Source of the DNA: Corydoras sp. C115
Taxonomy: Eukaryota > Chordata > Actinopteri > Siluriformes > Callichthyidae
DNA length: 64,000 nt
Direction: 5' to 3'
Assembly (NCBI GenBank): GCA_019802505.1
Contig: JAFMOC010000261.1
Location: 812,001 to 876,000 of the forward strand
In this document: piece by piece, positions 48,647-58,808 of the stretch
How positions within the stretch are numbered: the stretch's first letter is position 1
How the letters are laid out: each line of letters opens with the position of its first letter
Notes under the pieces: generated by a model
Databases searched by the model: none
What the model was told of the DNA's origin: nothing
The model's input: only the letters and a program-made list of their open reading frames with translations
Made by a program: the position numbers and the translations under genes

Positions 48647-48853
48647 GTCTGGGCTGTAAACTCTGCAGGACACGCAGCCAGCCCCTGGGCTGTGGGCAGA
48701 ACTGGCCCTGCGTCTCCAGAGGGAATGAGGCCGCCTATCTTTTCGCACATCCATGCTACCTCTGCTGTAGTGGACATTACCCCCCCAGCCCAACCCAACG
48801 GCATTATTACTATCTACAGAGTGTTTGCTCAGATAAAGGACACTGAGATTTTG
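48647..48853 (+). CDS. ush2a: Usherin exon 8 of window (FN3 K end, FN3 L start)
   Basis: 207 nt, phase 0 to phase 0 (69 codons). The acceptor is a (TG)n run followed only by TTTAG. The donor is ATTTTG|GTACGT. It reads VWAVNSAGHAASPWAVGRTG, which closes domain K. It then reads SPEGMRPPIFSHIHATSAVV, continuing DITPPAQPNGIITIYRVFAQ for domain L. The core position normally held by Trp in this B strand appears to be Ile (DITPP, where xWxPP is usual), unlike all neighbouring domains. The exon is frame-neutral and could be skipped in frame. Confidence 0.93.
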
Positions 48854-48968
48854 GTACGTACTGCACTCTCACGCTGTACCACCATTTATAATGCATCCCA
48901 GTGAACATTTTAGAAATGTAGTCATTATACTTCATTATGCTCGAGAGAAGTATATATTAGTTTAGTAC

Positions 48969-49412
48969 TGTTAGCAGCCCTCGTCTTCCCCGAGAGATCA
49001 GCTACGCGTGGGAACTGCATACGCCGCTTGCGCCTTGTGAGCGTTTCCCGGGAATCGGCTACGCGGGGGAAAATGCGTACGCCGGTCCATAGGACAAAAC
49101 ACTCCCATGGATACAACCTGCGTGGGGATATTGCGCAGCGCTGTACTGTGGTTGAAACGCGGAAGGAGAGTTCAGAGACACCGGGCATAAAAACAAAACA
49201 GGATTTATTATTAAAAATGGTGTAGGGACACCAACAGAAAGGGGGAAACACAAACGCGACTAACACCGGGATAAACCCATACAAAGACGTGCATGGGGTA
49301 AAGGGAATACGGGAACTAAATACAAAAAACACCCGGTCACGTACACAAAATAAACCAATCACCCAACGGAGTCCAAGAATACACAAATGAGGTGCCCCAG
49401 GCACCTGTGACA
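48969..49412. mobile_element. Solo LTR (444 bp)
   Basis: Begins TGTTAGCAGCC and ends GGCACCTGTGACA (TG...CA with TGT/ACA ends). It is bounded by a 5-bp target duplication AGTAC at 48964-48968 and 49413-49417. The interior has two copies of a GGCTACGCGGGGGAAAATGCG-like unit and AT-rich poly(A)-signal-like stretches. No internal retrotransposon genes remain. Orientation and superfamily are not resolved. Confidence 0.82.
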
Positions 49413-49564
49413 AGTACAACGATTCCCATGAAAATAAATGTCCATGAATTAATTTGGGTATCTAGTTAATGGGTCAATAAAAAGCGTTATGACTTTATTT
49501 AGAACTAGAATGTAGAAGTTATATCATTTCATGACCTTAGGTACAGTATAGTCCTATATACTAA

Positions 49565-50045
49565 GGGGGGTTCCCCATGCTCATCCAGCGGAGAGCGTTT
49601 CAGGTGCTGGGCAGATACACCCAGGACAGGGCGCCAATCTATCAGTGTGCTCCCTCAATACTCCCTCACAAACACACACTTAATGGGGCAAATGAGAGCA
49701 TTCAGTTAACCTTGAATCCATGTTTGAATCTTTGGAATTCATTCATGGAATTTATTTGTAATTCTCACGTTTCGGGCGCTGGGCAGATACACCCGTGACA
49801 GGGCGCCAATCCATCGCTGGGCACACACTCACTCACACAGACACACACACAAACACACTCTATATGGGGCAATTTGGAGAACTTAATTGACAGATCCTTG
49901 TTTTTGGACTGTGAGATGAAACTGGAGATCTCTGAGGAAAACCCACGCGGACATGGGGAGAACATGGAAACTTCACCCAGATTGAGATTCGAACCAGGAA
50001 TCCCTAGTGCTGAGAGGAGAACATGCTAACCACTAAGCCACCATT
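49565..50045 (-). repeat. Two minus SINEs, both incomplete
   Basis: 49565-49745 (diverged) then 49770-50045 lacking the tail. Confidence 0.85.
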
Positions 50046-50396
50046 ATCCATTATCCATTATCTTCCGCTTTATGCTTTATCCTATATTAGGTCGTGGTGG
50101 GTTCTCGATGCCCATCCAGGGGAGAAAGTTTTGGGCGCTGGGCAGATACACCCAGGACAGGGCGCCAATCTATCACTGGGCACACACTCACTCACACAGA
50201 CACACTCTATATGGGGCAATTTGGAGAACTCAATTGACAGATCCATGTTTTTGGACTGTGGGAGGAAACCAGAGAACCCAGAGGAAACCCACGTGGACAA
50301 GAGGAGAACATGGAAACTCCACCAAGATGGGGATTCGAACTGGGAATCCCTAGCGCTGAGAGGCGAACATGCTAACCATAAACCACCGTGCCGCTA
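50046..50396 (-). repeat. tRNA-derived SINE before exon 9
   Basis: Tail region partly doubled (ATTATCCATTATCCATTATC; TTTATGCTTTATCC); ends CCACCGTGCCGC next to (AT)n, 68 nt before exon 9. Confidence 0.9.
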
Positions 50397-50463
50397 TATA
50401 TATATATATATATTATATACACATTACATTAACTATAAAAATAATCTGTGTTTCTGTATGCAG

Positions 50464-50702
50464 CTATCAGAGGGGACATCCCAGCAGCAGATTCTGCACG
50501 GTCTTACACCGTTCACTGTCTATACTGTTAGCGTGGAGGCCTGCACCTGCTTTGTATGCTGCAGTCGTGGCCCCGGGAATAAGCTGAAGACAAGAGCCTC
50601 GGCCCCGACTCAGCAGCCCCCGCCTCAGCTGCTTGCCCTCACCTCTCGCTTAGCTCTACTCGACTGGATGGAGCCTCGTCAACCCAATGGCATTATTGAG
50701 AG
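50464..50702 (+). CDS. ush2a: Usherin exon 9 of window (FN3 L end, FN3 M start)
   Basis: 239 nt, phase 0 to phase 2. The acceptor is TTTCTGTATGCAG. The donor GAGAG|GTTTGA is weak, but it is required to join in frame to exon 10. It encodes LTPFTVYTVSVEACTCFVCC, then SRGP: a cysteine-rich F-G turn. I recall a very similar ACTCFxCCS segment in mammalian usherin, which anchors this exon. Domain M begins TQQPPPQLLALTSRLALLDW and continues MEPRQPNGIIE. If the donor is not used the frame stays open to 50790 and ends KVTYKYPN. Confidence 0.92.
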
Positions 50703-50829
50703 GTTTGAGAAACCGTTTGGAACTACTTCATACCACACCGCTACAAAAATGTCGAAGAAGTCCAAAGTGACTTACAAATATCCCAATTAAGTTTAAAGTC
50801 AGAACACAGGGTTCATACAGCATCCCTGG

Positions 50830-50947
50830 AGAAATGAGGGTTAAGGGTCTGGCTCAAGGAACCACATTGGTGACGTCAGTGGACGTGGGATTTGAACCCC
50901 CAACCTTCTGATTGATAGCCCAACACCTTAACCACTGAACCACTGAC
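50830..50947. repeat. 'GGGTCTGGCTCAAGGAACCAC' repeat
   Basis: Ends CCTTAACCACTGAACCACTG; same family as 23316-23420. Confidence 0.75.
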
Positions 50948-51012
50948 AAAAAACCTGCTACATTATAGTCCTATCAAGTCTGATCATTATTCTTTTTTGT
51001 TTTTTGTTATAG

Positions 51013-51339
51013 CACAGGGGTCTTAGTGGTTAGCATGTTCTCCTCTCAGCACTAGGGATTCCCGGTTCGAATCCCAATCTGGGTGGAGTTTCCATGTTCT
51101 CCCATTATCCGTGTGGGTTTCCTCCGGGTTCTCCAGTTTCGTCCCACAGTCCAAAAACATAGATCAAGTCAATTGAATTCTCCAAATTGCCCCATATAGA
51201 GTGTGTCTGTGTGAGTGAGTGTGTGCCCAGCGATAGATTGGCGCCCTGTCCTGGGTGTATCTGCCCAGCGCCCGAGATGTTCTCCCCTGGATGGGCATGG
51301 GGATCCCCACCGCGACCCTAATAGAGGATAAAGACACAC

Positions 51340-51434
<95 letters not shown>
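51013..51434 (+). repeat. tRNA-derived SINE and (CA)n microsatellite
   Basis: SINE 51013-51333 without GAAT tail, then a pure (CA)n of about 90 bp (51345-51434). Confidence 0.92.
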
Positions 51435-51436
<2 letters not shown>

Positions 51437-51504
51437 AATTGGGAAAGCTGCCAGCTTGGAAGTTTTTTTTTCGGTTATTGTTAACCAAATATTTGCTTGA
51501 ATAT

Positions 51505-51857
51505 TTGCTTCCGCTTAATCCTCTATATCAGCTACTTGTGTGTGGGGTGGGGTGGGGTTCCCCATGCCCATCCAGAGGAGAACGTTTCGGGCGCTGGGCA
51601 GATACACCCAGGACAGGGCGCCAATCTATCACTGGGCACACACTCACTCACACACACACACACTCTATATGGGGCAATTTGGAGAATTCAATTGACCTTG
51701 ATCCATGGTTTTGGACTGTGGGAAGAAACCGGAGAACCCGGAGAAAACCCACGTGGACACGGGGAGAACATGGAAAATCCACCCCGATTGGGATTCGAAC
51801 CTGGATCCCCAGCACTTAGAGGTGAACATGCTAACCACTAAGCCACCGCATTGGCGC
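51505..51857 (-). repeat. tRNA-derived SINE
   Basis: CTTCCGCTTAATCC to AAGCCACCGCATTGGC; head altered. Confidence 0.9.
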
Positions 51858-51919
51858 AAATCTAATATCAAATTCTAAGTCTATAATTGTTCTACTTGTG
51901 AATATGCACTTCATATTGT

Positions 51920-52045
51920 CTCATCTCCTCTTAATATCTTTCACTTTATCCTGTACTAGGGTCGTGAGGGGGTTCCCCATGCCCATCCAGGGGAGAACAT
52001 TTTGGGTGCTGGGCAGATACACCCAGGACAGGGTGCCTATACTCA

Positions 52046-52078
<33 letters not shown>

Positions 52079-52290
52079 CTGTATATAGGGGCAATTTAAA
52101 GCATTCATTTAATCTTGAATTCATGTTTTTGGACTGTGGGAGGAAATTGGAGAACTCTAAAAAATTGAACATGGAAAAATCCACCTGCCTGGGTTTATCT
52201 GCTTAGCACTTGAAACGTTCTCCTCTGGATGGGCATGGGAAAGCCCACCACGACCTTAATAGAGGATAAAGCGGGAGATAATGGATGGAT
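51920..52290. repeat. Minus SINE joined to plus SINE 3' end
   Basis: 51920-52165 minus with (CA)n expansion; 52166-52290 plus, from TGCCTGGGTTTATCTGC to (GGAT)n. Confidence 0.85.
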
Positions 52291-52307
52291 GGATGAATGA
52301 ATTAATT

Positions 52308-52657
52308 ATTCATTCATTCATTATTTCCCGCTTTATCCTCTATTAGGGTCGCGGTGGGGTTCCCCATGCCCATCCAGGGGAGAATGTTTCGGGCGCTGGG
52401 CAGATAGACCCAGGACAGGGCGCCAATCCATCGCTGGGCACACACTCACTCACACAGACACTCTATATGGGGCAAATTTTTGAGAATTCAATTGACTTGA
52501 TCCATGTTTTTGGACTGTGGGAGGAAACCGGAGAACCCGGAGGAAACCCATGCAGACACGGGGAAAACATGGAAACTCCACCCAGATGGGGATTCGAACC
52601 GGGAATCCCTAGCGCTGAGAGGCGAACGTGCTAACCACTAAGCCACCGTGCCACCCC
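52308..52657 (-). repeat. tRNA-derived SINE with target duplication
   Basis: ATGAATTAATT at 52297-52307 and 52658-52668 (11 bp); 98 nt before exon 10. Confidence 0.93.
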
Positions 52658-52754
52658 ATGAATTAATTCATGTTTTTAATTTTTAAACTAATAACTAAAG
52701 TAAAATTAAAGCTACTGAATTTCATTCATCCTCTGTCTTTGTCTTTCATTGCAG

Positions 52755-52972
52755 CTATGAGCTTCTGTTGCGGACCGCGTGTCCACAGCCTCCACAGCCA
52801 GTTCCTGTGCAGTGTACTGTAGGACCGGTGGAGTCTAGATTTTTTGGGAAAGAACAGACTTTTAATGTGAGCGCCCTCCTCCCCTATACAAGCTATGAGG
52901 CCTGCGTGGTCTCCTATAACAACATGGGCAGCGCTGCATCCGACTGGGTCCTCATCACTACAAGACAAGAAC
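52755..52972 (+). CDS. ush2a: Usherin exon 10 of window (rest of FN3 M)
   Basis: 218 nt, phase 2 to phase 1. The acceptor is TCATTGCAG and the donor AAGAAC|GTAAGC. It reads SYELLLRTACPQPPQPVPVQ and CTVGPVESRFFGKEQTFNVS, then ALLPYTSYEACVVSYNNMGS. The long C-D insert with two cysteines (ACP and QCT) is a distinctive feature of this penultimate stalk domain. FNVS is a possible glycosylation site. A minus-oriented SINE begins only about 18 nt after the donor. Confidence 0.94.
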
Positions 52973-52990
52973 GTAAGCATGCCACTCCAT

Positions 52991-53306
52991 TCCATCCATC
53001 CATTATCTTCTGCTTTATCCTCTACTAGGGTCACGGGGGGGGTTCCCCATGCCCATCCAGGGGAGAACGTTTCAGGCGCTGGGCAGATACACCCAGGGGA
53101 CAGGGCGCCAATCTATCGCTGGGCTTACTTCCTCACTAACACAATCTATATGGGGCATTCAATTTACCCTGAATACATTTTTTGGGACTGTGGGAGGAAA
53201 CCCACTAAGACACGGGGAGAACATGGAAACTCCACCCAGATTGGGATTCGAACCGGGAATCCCTAGCACTGAGAGGAGAACATGCTAACCACTAAGCCAT
53301 CATGCC
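52991..53306 (-). repeat. tRNA-derived SINE 18 nt after exon 10
   Basis: (CCAT)n tail starts almost at the donor; body has a deletion around TTTGGGACTGTGGGAGG. Confidence 0.92.
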
Positions 53307-53351
53307 AATTCTACTTAAGACATTAATTTATTATCTCTGGCTTAATCCTTT

Positions 53352-54195
53352 AAGTTCAAGTTCAAGTTATTTCTTTATAGAGCGCTTTTTACAACAGTAC
53401 ATTGTCACAAAGCAGCTTTACAGAATGAAAAGCCTTTAAACCCCCAAAGAGCAAGCCGAAGCGACAGTGGCAAGAAAAAACTCCCTGTTATGTTGTTATT
53501 TAAGGAAGAAACCTTGGGAGGACCAAGACTCAGTGGGGGACTCATCCTCCTTGAGCGGCCAGGCAGCAACAACAGTTTAGGACACTAATGTACAGATATT
53601 AAACAAATGGAAAAACTAACAACTGGAAAACTATATGTGAGTCCATTAGGGGCGTCCTGTAGGACTGCCTTGTCAGGTTCCATCCAGTATTCGTCAGCAG
53701 AGCCATGGATGAAGATCTTCAGGAAGCCGGGGGACACCTCAAAAGAAACAGACAAGGAAGGCAGTTAGAGCTAATAATAAAGCACGGCATTTAATTAATA
53801 AGTAATTAATTGACACAGTGCAGCATGTGACTCCGGCATCACTGACTAGAGCAGCAGAACTAAAAGAGGCAGATACTGCAGACTCTACATAGTTGAGATG
53901 GCGCCCCGGAACAGCATCATTTCAGCGCCACACCCCCCCATTAATGATGAGGTGGGTGAAGAGGTGAAACGCCAGCATACACTGATCACAGATTACCCCC
54001 CAACACAGCCAAGTCTGAGACCTACATCTTTATCTACAGGGGATTAATTAAACGCAAGATTAAATAAGTGTGTTTTTAATTTATTTTTAAAGTTTAATAG
54101 TGATTCAGAATCACGAACAGTAACTGGAAGGGTATTCCAAAGTTGAGAAGCCTTGTGGGAGAACACTCTTCCACCAGCAGTAACTTTACTAGGTT
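53352..54195 (+). repeat. 'ATTTCTTTATAGAGCGCTTTTTAC' dispersed repeat, most complete copy
   Basis: Longest of three copies. It carries the empty site (TGTACAGATATTAAAC near 53593) for the hAT element found in the 15211-16330 copy, and extends through GGTATTCCAAAGTTGAGAAGCC. Confidence 0.88.
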
Positions 54196-54442
54196 CACAG
54201 CGTGGGGGGGTTCCTCATGCTCATCCAGGGGAGAACGTTTCGGGCGCTGGGCAGTTAGACACAGTCCAAAAACAAATTGCCCCATATAGAGTGTGTCTGT
54301 GTGAGTAAGTGTGTGCCCAGTGATAGATTGGCACCCTGTCCTGGGTCTATCTGCCCAGCGCCCGAAACGCTCTCCCATGGATGGGCATGGGGATCCCCCC
54401 CACGACCCTAATAGAGGATAAAGTGAAAGATAATGGATGGAT
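54196..54442. repeat. SINE fragments, minus then plus
   Basis: 54196-54255 minus tail piece; 54256-54442 plus 3' half ending (GGAT)n. Confidence 0.82.
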
Positions 54443-54596
54443 GGTGTTAGAGTAACTTTGTGTGTTGCAATTAGGATGATAATAGATAAACGGTGCATCA
54501 AAATATTAGAAATAATATTAGAAGTGTTCTGCTGTACATTACATTCATTTACAAAGCCTACGATTTAGTTACTAATGACTTTTTTGTCATTTGCAG

Positions 54597-54773
54597 CTCC
54601 ACAGTATAAGGAGGCGTTCATAGTGCAGAGCAACCTGACCATGGTGTATGTGGACTGGAGTCATTCCTTCGCGCTGAATGGCTTTCTACGCGATTATGTG
54701 CTAACTGAAAGCGGTTTGCGTGTCTACGGTGGACTTCACAGCTCGCTTCATATCCCTCGCACTTCAGATCAAA
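54597..54773 (+). CDS. ush2a: Usherin exon 11 of window (last FN3, domain N, first part)
   Basis: 177 nt, phase 1 to phase 1. The acceptor is TCATTTGCAG and the donor CAAA|GTATTC. It encodes PPQYKEAFIVQSNLTMVYVD, then WSHSFALNGFLRDYVLTESG, then RVYGGLHSSLHIPRTSDQ. It is the most membrane-proximal FN3, and the order 'SNLT..V.W....LNG.L..YVLT' agrees with what I recall of the corresponding mammalian domain. NLT is a possible glycosylation site. The downstream intron begins with a hAT element 46 nt after the donor. Confidence 0.93.
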
Positions 54774-54885
54774 GTATTCCTATTCTGCTAGTATGGATTC
54801 CAGTTGTGCTAGTATATACTAGGGGTGCAAATCTCTCAGTGTCTGGCGATTCGATTCCGATTTTTGAGGTCACGATTCGATTAAG

Positions 54886-55222
54886 AATCATTCATTCATT
54901 ATCTCCCGCTTTATCCTCTATTAGGGTCGCGGTGGTGTTCCCCATGCCCATCCAGTGGAGAACGTCTCGGGCGCTGGGCAGATAGACCCAGGACAGGGCG
55001 CCAATCCATCGCTGGGCACACACTCACTCACACAGACACACTCTATATGGGGCAATTTTGAGAATTCAATTGACTTGATCCATGTTTTTGGACTGTGGGA
55101 GGAAACTGGAGAACCCGCAGGAAACCCACGCAGACACGGGGAGAACATGGAAACTCCACCCAGATGGGGATTCGAACCGGGAATCCCTAGTGCTGAGAGG
55201 AGAACATGCTAACCACTAAGAC
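54886..55222 (-). repeat. SINE nested in hAT, copy 1
   Basis: Head cut at CACTAAGACC and joined to the repeated hAT 5' end. Confidence 0.9.
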
Positions 55223-55292
55223 CCCTAGGGGTGCGAATCTCTCAGTGTCTGGCGATTCGATTCGATTCCGATTTTTGAGGTCACGATTCGAT

Positions 55293-55644
55293 TAAGAATC
55301 ATTCATTCATTATCTTCCGCTTTATCCTCTATTAGGGTCGCGGTGGGGTTCCCCATGCCCATCCAGGGGAGAACGTCTCGGGCGCTGGACAGATACACCC
55401 AGGACAGGGTGCCAATCCATCGCTGGGCACACACTCACTCACACAGACACACTCTATAGGGGCAATTTTGAGAATTCAATTGACTTGATCCATGTTTTTG
55501 GACTGTGGGAGGAAACCGGAGAACCCGGAGGAAACCCACGCGGACACGGGGAGAACATGGAAACTCCACCCAGATGGGGATTCGAAACGGGAATCCCTAG
55601 TGCTGAGAGGAGAACATGCTAACCACTAAGCCACCGTGCCACCC
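55293..55644 (-). repeat. SINE nested in hAT, copy 2
   Basis: Complete to CCACCGTGCCACCC; flanks CGATTAAGAATC on both sides look like a target duplication. Confidence 0.92.
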
Positions 55645-55731
55645 TCGATTAAGAATCGATTTTCGATTCAGAAACGATTTTTTTTTCCAGTTCGAATGGT
55701 CTTTAAATTTTGTTGAAATGATGTGATTGGG

Positions 55732-56072
55732 GCGGCACGGTGGCTCCTCTCAGCGCTAGGGATTCCTGGTTCAAATCCCCATCTGGGTGGAGTTTCCATG
55801 TTCTCCCCGTGTCTGCGTGGGTTTCCTCCGGGCTCTCCGGTTTCCTCCCACAGTCCAAAAACATGGATCAAGTCAATTGAATTCTCAAAATTGCCCCATA
55901 TAGAGTGTGTCTGTGTGAGTTAGTGTGTGCCCAGCGATGGATTGGCGCCCTGTCCTGGGTGTATCTGCCCAGCGCCCGAGACGTTCTCCCCTGGATGGGC
56001 AAGGGGAACCCCACCGCGACCCTAATAGAGGATAAAGCGGGAGATAACGAATGAATGAATGAATGAATGAAT
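55732..56072 (+). repeat. SINE nested in hAT, copy 3
   Basis: Lacks the A-box half (GGTGGCTCCTCTCAGC); long (GAAT)n tail; flanked by ATGATGTGATTGG at 55719 and 56069. Confidence 0.93.
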
Positions 56073-56762
56073 GATGTGATTGGCAAGATGAAACGACAAT
56101 GTAAACAAAAAGAACATTTATTCAAAACACTACTTTCAGGTTCTTTCAAATCTTTTTGCATCATTTTACATTTATACAAAAAATAGGATTGCGCTAAATT
56201 AAAATCAGCAGTATTAGGTTAGCTTAGCTGCCTGGCTTTTTCTTACAAAAAAAAAAAACGATGAACAAATAATTCAAAATATATTATTACCAAAGTTTAC
56301 CATGGTGCATTAGCCTTTAATTGAAACTGAAATACAGACTTTACAGTCAGAGTGCATTTAGATTTTGCAAATCTTTCAAACTTAACCTTAAAAATAAAAT
56401 ACATAATTAACCGGCTTTTAACGCCGGGGGGGGGGGGGGGTCGAATCCCGCTCTCCCCCTGCTCCATGCTTCCCGTTAGCCAACTAGCAGCTAGCGAACT
56501 ACAACGGGAGCTGGTTAACAAGCGTGCTGTACGGTAGCCGAGCGGATCTGTAATGCCATATGCAGTATGCTCGGAAGGGGGCGCCAAAAAATGTAACTTA
56601 AACACATTTTTTTAAATCGATTCATGGGCATTTTGTATCAATTCAGAATCGGCAGGACTACGAATCGCGATTCTTTGAAGGATCGATTTTTTTCAGCACC
56701 CCTAGTATATACCCTTAGGTTGTGACATCTAACATTTCATTTCTATATCTCTTGTTGGCTAG

Positions 56763-56846
56763 CATTCGCATTTCAGGTGACATGTACTACAGACAGTGGA
56801 AGTGTCAGTTCTCCTGTTTTGAAGTACAACACAGCTACAGGTTCAG
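56763..56846 (+). CDS. ush2a: Usherin exon 12 of window (end of last FN3)
   Basis: 84 nt, phase 1 to phase 1. The acceptor is CTTGTTGGCTAG, chosen over the internal TTTCAG 16 nt downstream because it gives TFAFQVTCTTDSGSVSSPVL, which joins in frame to exon 11 and matches the family's F-G strands. The donor is GTTCAG|GTAGGC. It completes FN3 domain N, ending KYNTATGS. The hAT transposon that fills most of the preceding intron ends about 50 nt upstream of the acceptor. The exon is short and frame-neutral. Confidence 0.9.
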
Positions 56847-56879
56847 GTAGGCTTGCCCCGCTTGTATTCCTTTTCCATT

Positions 56880-57680
56880 TTAGGGTTTGTAAAGCCTATG
56901 GCGGATATTTTATTCTTTTGATTCGTTGCATGTTTGGACATTCTTACTTTAAACAAGATGATTCCACGTTACTTAAAGTCTATAAAGAGCGTTTATAAGC
57001 TTTTATAAGGCATTATGTACTACTATGTACTATGTAGTCTCTTTCAAAGAGGTAATTGGTAACACTTGACCTAAAGCCGGTATCCATAGCGGTCCAGCTT
57101 AGTGGTTAGCATGTTCTCCTCTCAGCGCTGGGATTCCCGGTTCGAATCCCAATCTGGGTGGAGTTTCCATGTTCTCCCCGTGTCCACGTGGGTTTCCTCC
57201 GGGTTCTCCGGTTTCCTCCAACAGTCCAAAAACATGGATAAAGGTCAATTGAATTTTCCAAATTGCCCCATATAGAGTGTGTCTGTGTGAGTGAGTGTGT
57301 GCCCAGTGATAGATAGATTGGCGCCCTGTCCTGGTTGTAACTGCCCAGCGCCCGAAACGTTCTCCCCTGGATGGGCATGGGAGAACCCGCCACGACCCTA
57401 ATATAGGATAAAGCGGAAGATAATGGATGGATAGATGAAATACTTGTCATTTGTTAAAGCCTTTGTTAATGACTATAGATGTGTTTAACCACGTCATAAA
57501 GTGTTATAAGGATATGCCATAAGGTTTTATAACACAAAGTGGTATAATGCATTATAAATGATATATTTTAACAGTTCATCAACTTATTATAGAGACCAGC
57601 GACTTAAAGCTTTATAACATTTGTGTTTAACGAACACTTTTCCTAAAAATTTGTGCTCATAACTGTTATTAAGAACTACA
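56880..57680. mobile_element. MITE family D pieces with SINE insertion
   Basis: MITE piece 56880-57056, left terminus GGTAACACTTGACC at 57057, plus SINE 57090-57430, MITE continuing 57440-57680. Confidence 0.8.
57090..57430 (+). repeat. tRNA-derived SINE in MITE
   Basis: Head shortened (CAGCTTAGTGGTTAGC); ends (GGAT)n. Confidence 0.92.
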
Positions 57681-57699
57681 CATACTGTAGCAAAGTGAC

Positions 57700-57835
57700 A
57701 TTACACCTCTTTCCTTTGATTTGTTCATAATAATGCACGACCTTGAGTGTTTTATTGCTTTTCTAAAATGGATATAAAACTATAATAAAAAAACAAGGTT
57801 TAATTCATGAATGCGTTAAAACAAAATCATTAATA
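57700..57835. mobile_element. Hairpin MITE (family H), one arm
   Basis: TTCATAATAATGCACGACC to AACAAGGTTTAATTCATGAATG. Confidence 0.65.
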
Positions 57836-57841
57836 AACTGG

Positions 57842-58525
57842 TCACCAACACTTTACCTAAATATGGTATTCATAATGCATTATTAACACATTTATAAAGC
57901 TTTATAAAGTTTTATAATACTTTTCATAAGCCTTTGTTAATGTCCATAGATGTAGGTAACCACACTCATGAAGTGTTATCAGAACATACAATAAGGCTTT
58001 ATAACACAAAGTGACATAATGCATTAAAAATGTTATATTTTAACTGTTCATCAGCTTCATACGTACATGACATAAAGCCTTATAATGTTTGTGTTTAACG
58101 AACACTTTTCCTCAAAATGACTTTATAAGTGCTCATGAGTGTTCATAAGTGCACTTATAAGCTCTCTGTATAGGCATAAAGTAAAGTGTTATCATTAATT
58201 ACCTCTTTGAAAGAGACTGCATACATAGTAATAGATAATGCCTTATAAAAGCTTATAAATGCTCTTTACAGACTTTAAGTAAAGTGCAATCACCTTATTT
58301 TAAGTAAGAATGTCCAGACATGCAAATAATCAAAAGTTGAAATAAGTTCATATTATATAGCATTATGTCACTTTGTGTTATAAAGCCTTATGCCAAATTG
58401 TTATAACAATTTATGACCGTGATTATGAACATCTATGTACATTTATGAATGTTTATTAACAAAAGCATTGTGAAAACTTGACTTATAATGCATTATGAAT
58501 GCCAAATTCATAGAAACTGTTTCCA
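57842..58525. mobile_element. MITE family D before exon 13
   Basis: Left end CAACACTTTACCTAAATATGG, right end AAATTCATAGAAACTGTTTCC, 47 nt before the exon 13 acceptor. Confidence 0.82.
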
Positions 58526-58572
58526 GAAAGCATTGCTGAATATTTGAATGATTAATTTTCTGCCCCAAACAG

Positions 58573-58808
58573 ATGCTGTGGAGACCACCTCAGGCGGGAA
58601 AAATGGTTTGTATGCGAGTGATTATAGGTTCTACAGAGAGCTGTGGTTCATCTTGGTGATGGCATTCATTGGATTGCTGTTCGGAGCTCTGTTGCTGGGT
58701 CTGGTGCTGCGTCGAACACTTTACAAGCCGGCCGCCGTCAGAGAGAGAGCCCCGTTACAGCCTCTGAAAAGGATGCACTCCAAACATTCCCACAGTGACC
58801 CATACCTG
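58573..58808 (+). CDS. ush2a: Usherin exon 13 of window (transmembrane helix)
   Basis: 236 nt, phase 1 to phase 0. The acceptor is CTGCCCCAAACAG and the donor CTG|GTTAGA. After a short extracellular linker (DAVETTSGGKNG and YASDYRFYRE) comes a 23-residue hydrophobic helix at 58641-58709. The stop-transfer sequence RRTLYKP and the basic juxtamembrane part RERAPLQPLKRM follow. The 'FY.ELWFI' entry into the helix and 'RERxPLxPLxKRM' after it match what I recall of mammalian usherin. The donor is weak. If it is not used, the frame ends at 58838 with VRRHIRLPF. Confidence 0.94.

Larger units (their letters stand above)
54820..56704. mobile_element. hAT transposon with three nested SINEs
   Basis: Termini TAGGGGTGC...GCACCCCTA and an 8-bp target duplication GTATATAC at 54812-54819 and 56705-56712. 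Interior is rich in CGATTCGATT motifs. The 5' end (about 70 bp) recurs at 55226-55296, after the first SINE. SINEs: 54886-55222 minus, 55293-55644 minus, 55732-56072 plus. A G-run lies at 56426-56440. No transposase frame. Confidence 0.88.

Noticed and set aside
48925..49419. 164-codon minus-strand open frame
   Set aside because: It lies almost wholly within the solo LTR with its 5-bp duplication; no domain is recognisable.
50703..50790. Exon 9 extending to a stop at 50790
   Set aside because: The extension (FEKPFGTTSYHT...) has no FN3 character, whereas joining at 50702 to 52755 restores the domain in frame. It could only be a minor readthrough form.
51164..51435. Frames of repeated Cys-Val or His-Thr
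   Set aside because: Translation of (CA)n running into a SINE.
56768..56778. Alternative acceptor TTTCAG|GTGACA for exon 12
   Set aside because: It would start exon 12 16 nt later and break the phase with exon 11. The CTAG acceptor at 56762 gives the conserved TFAFQV residues.
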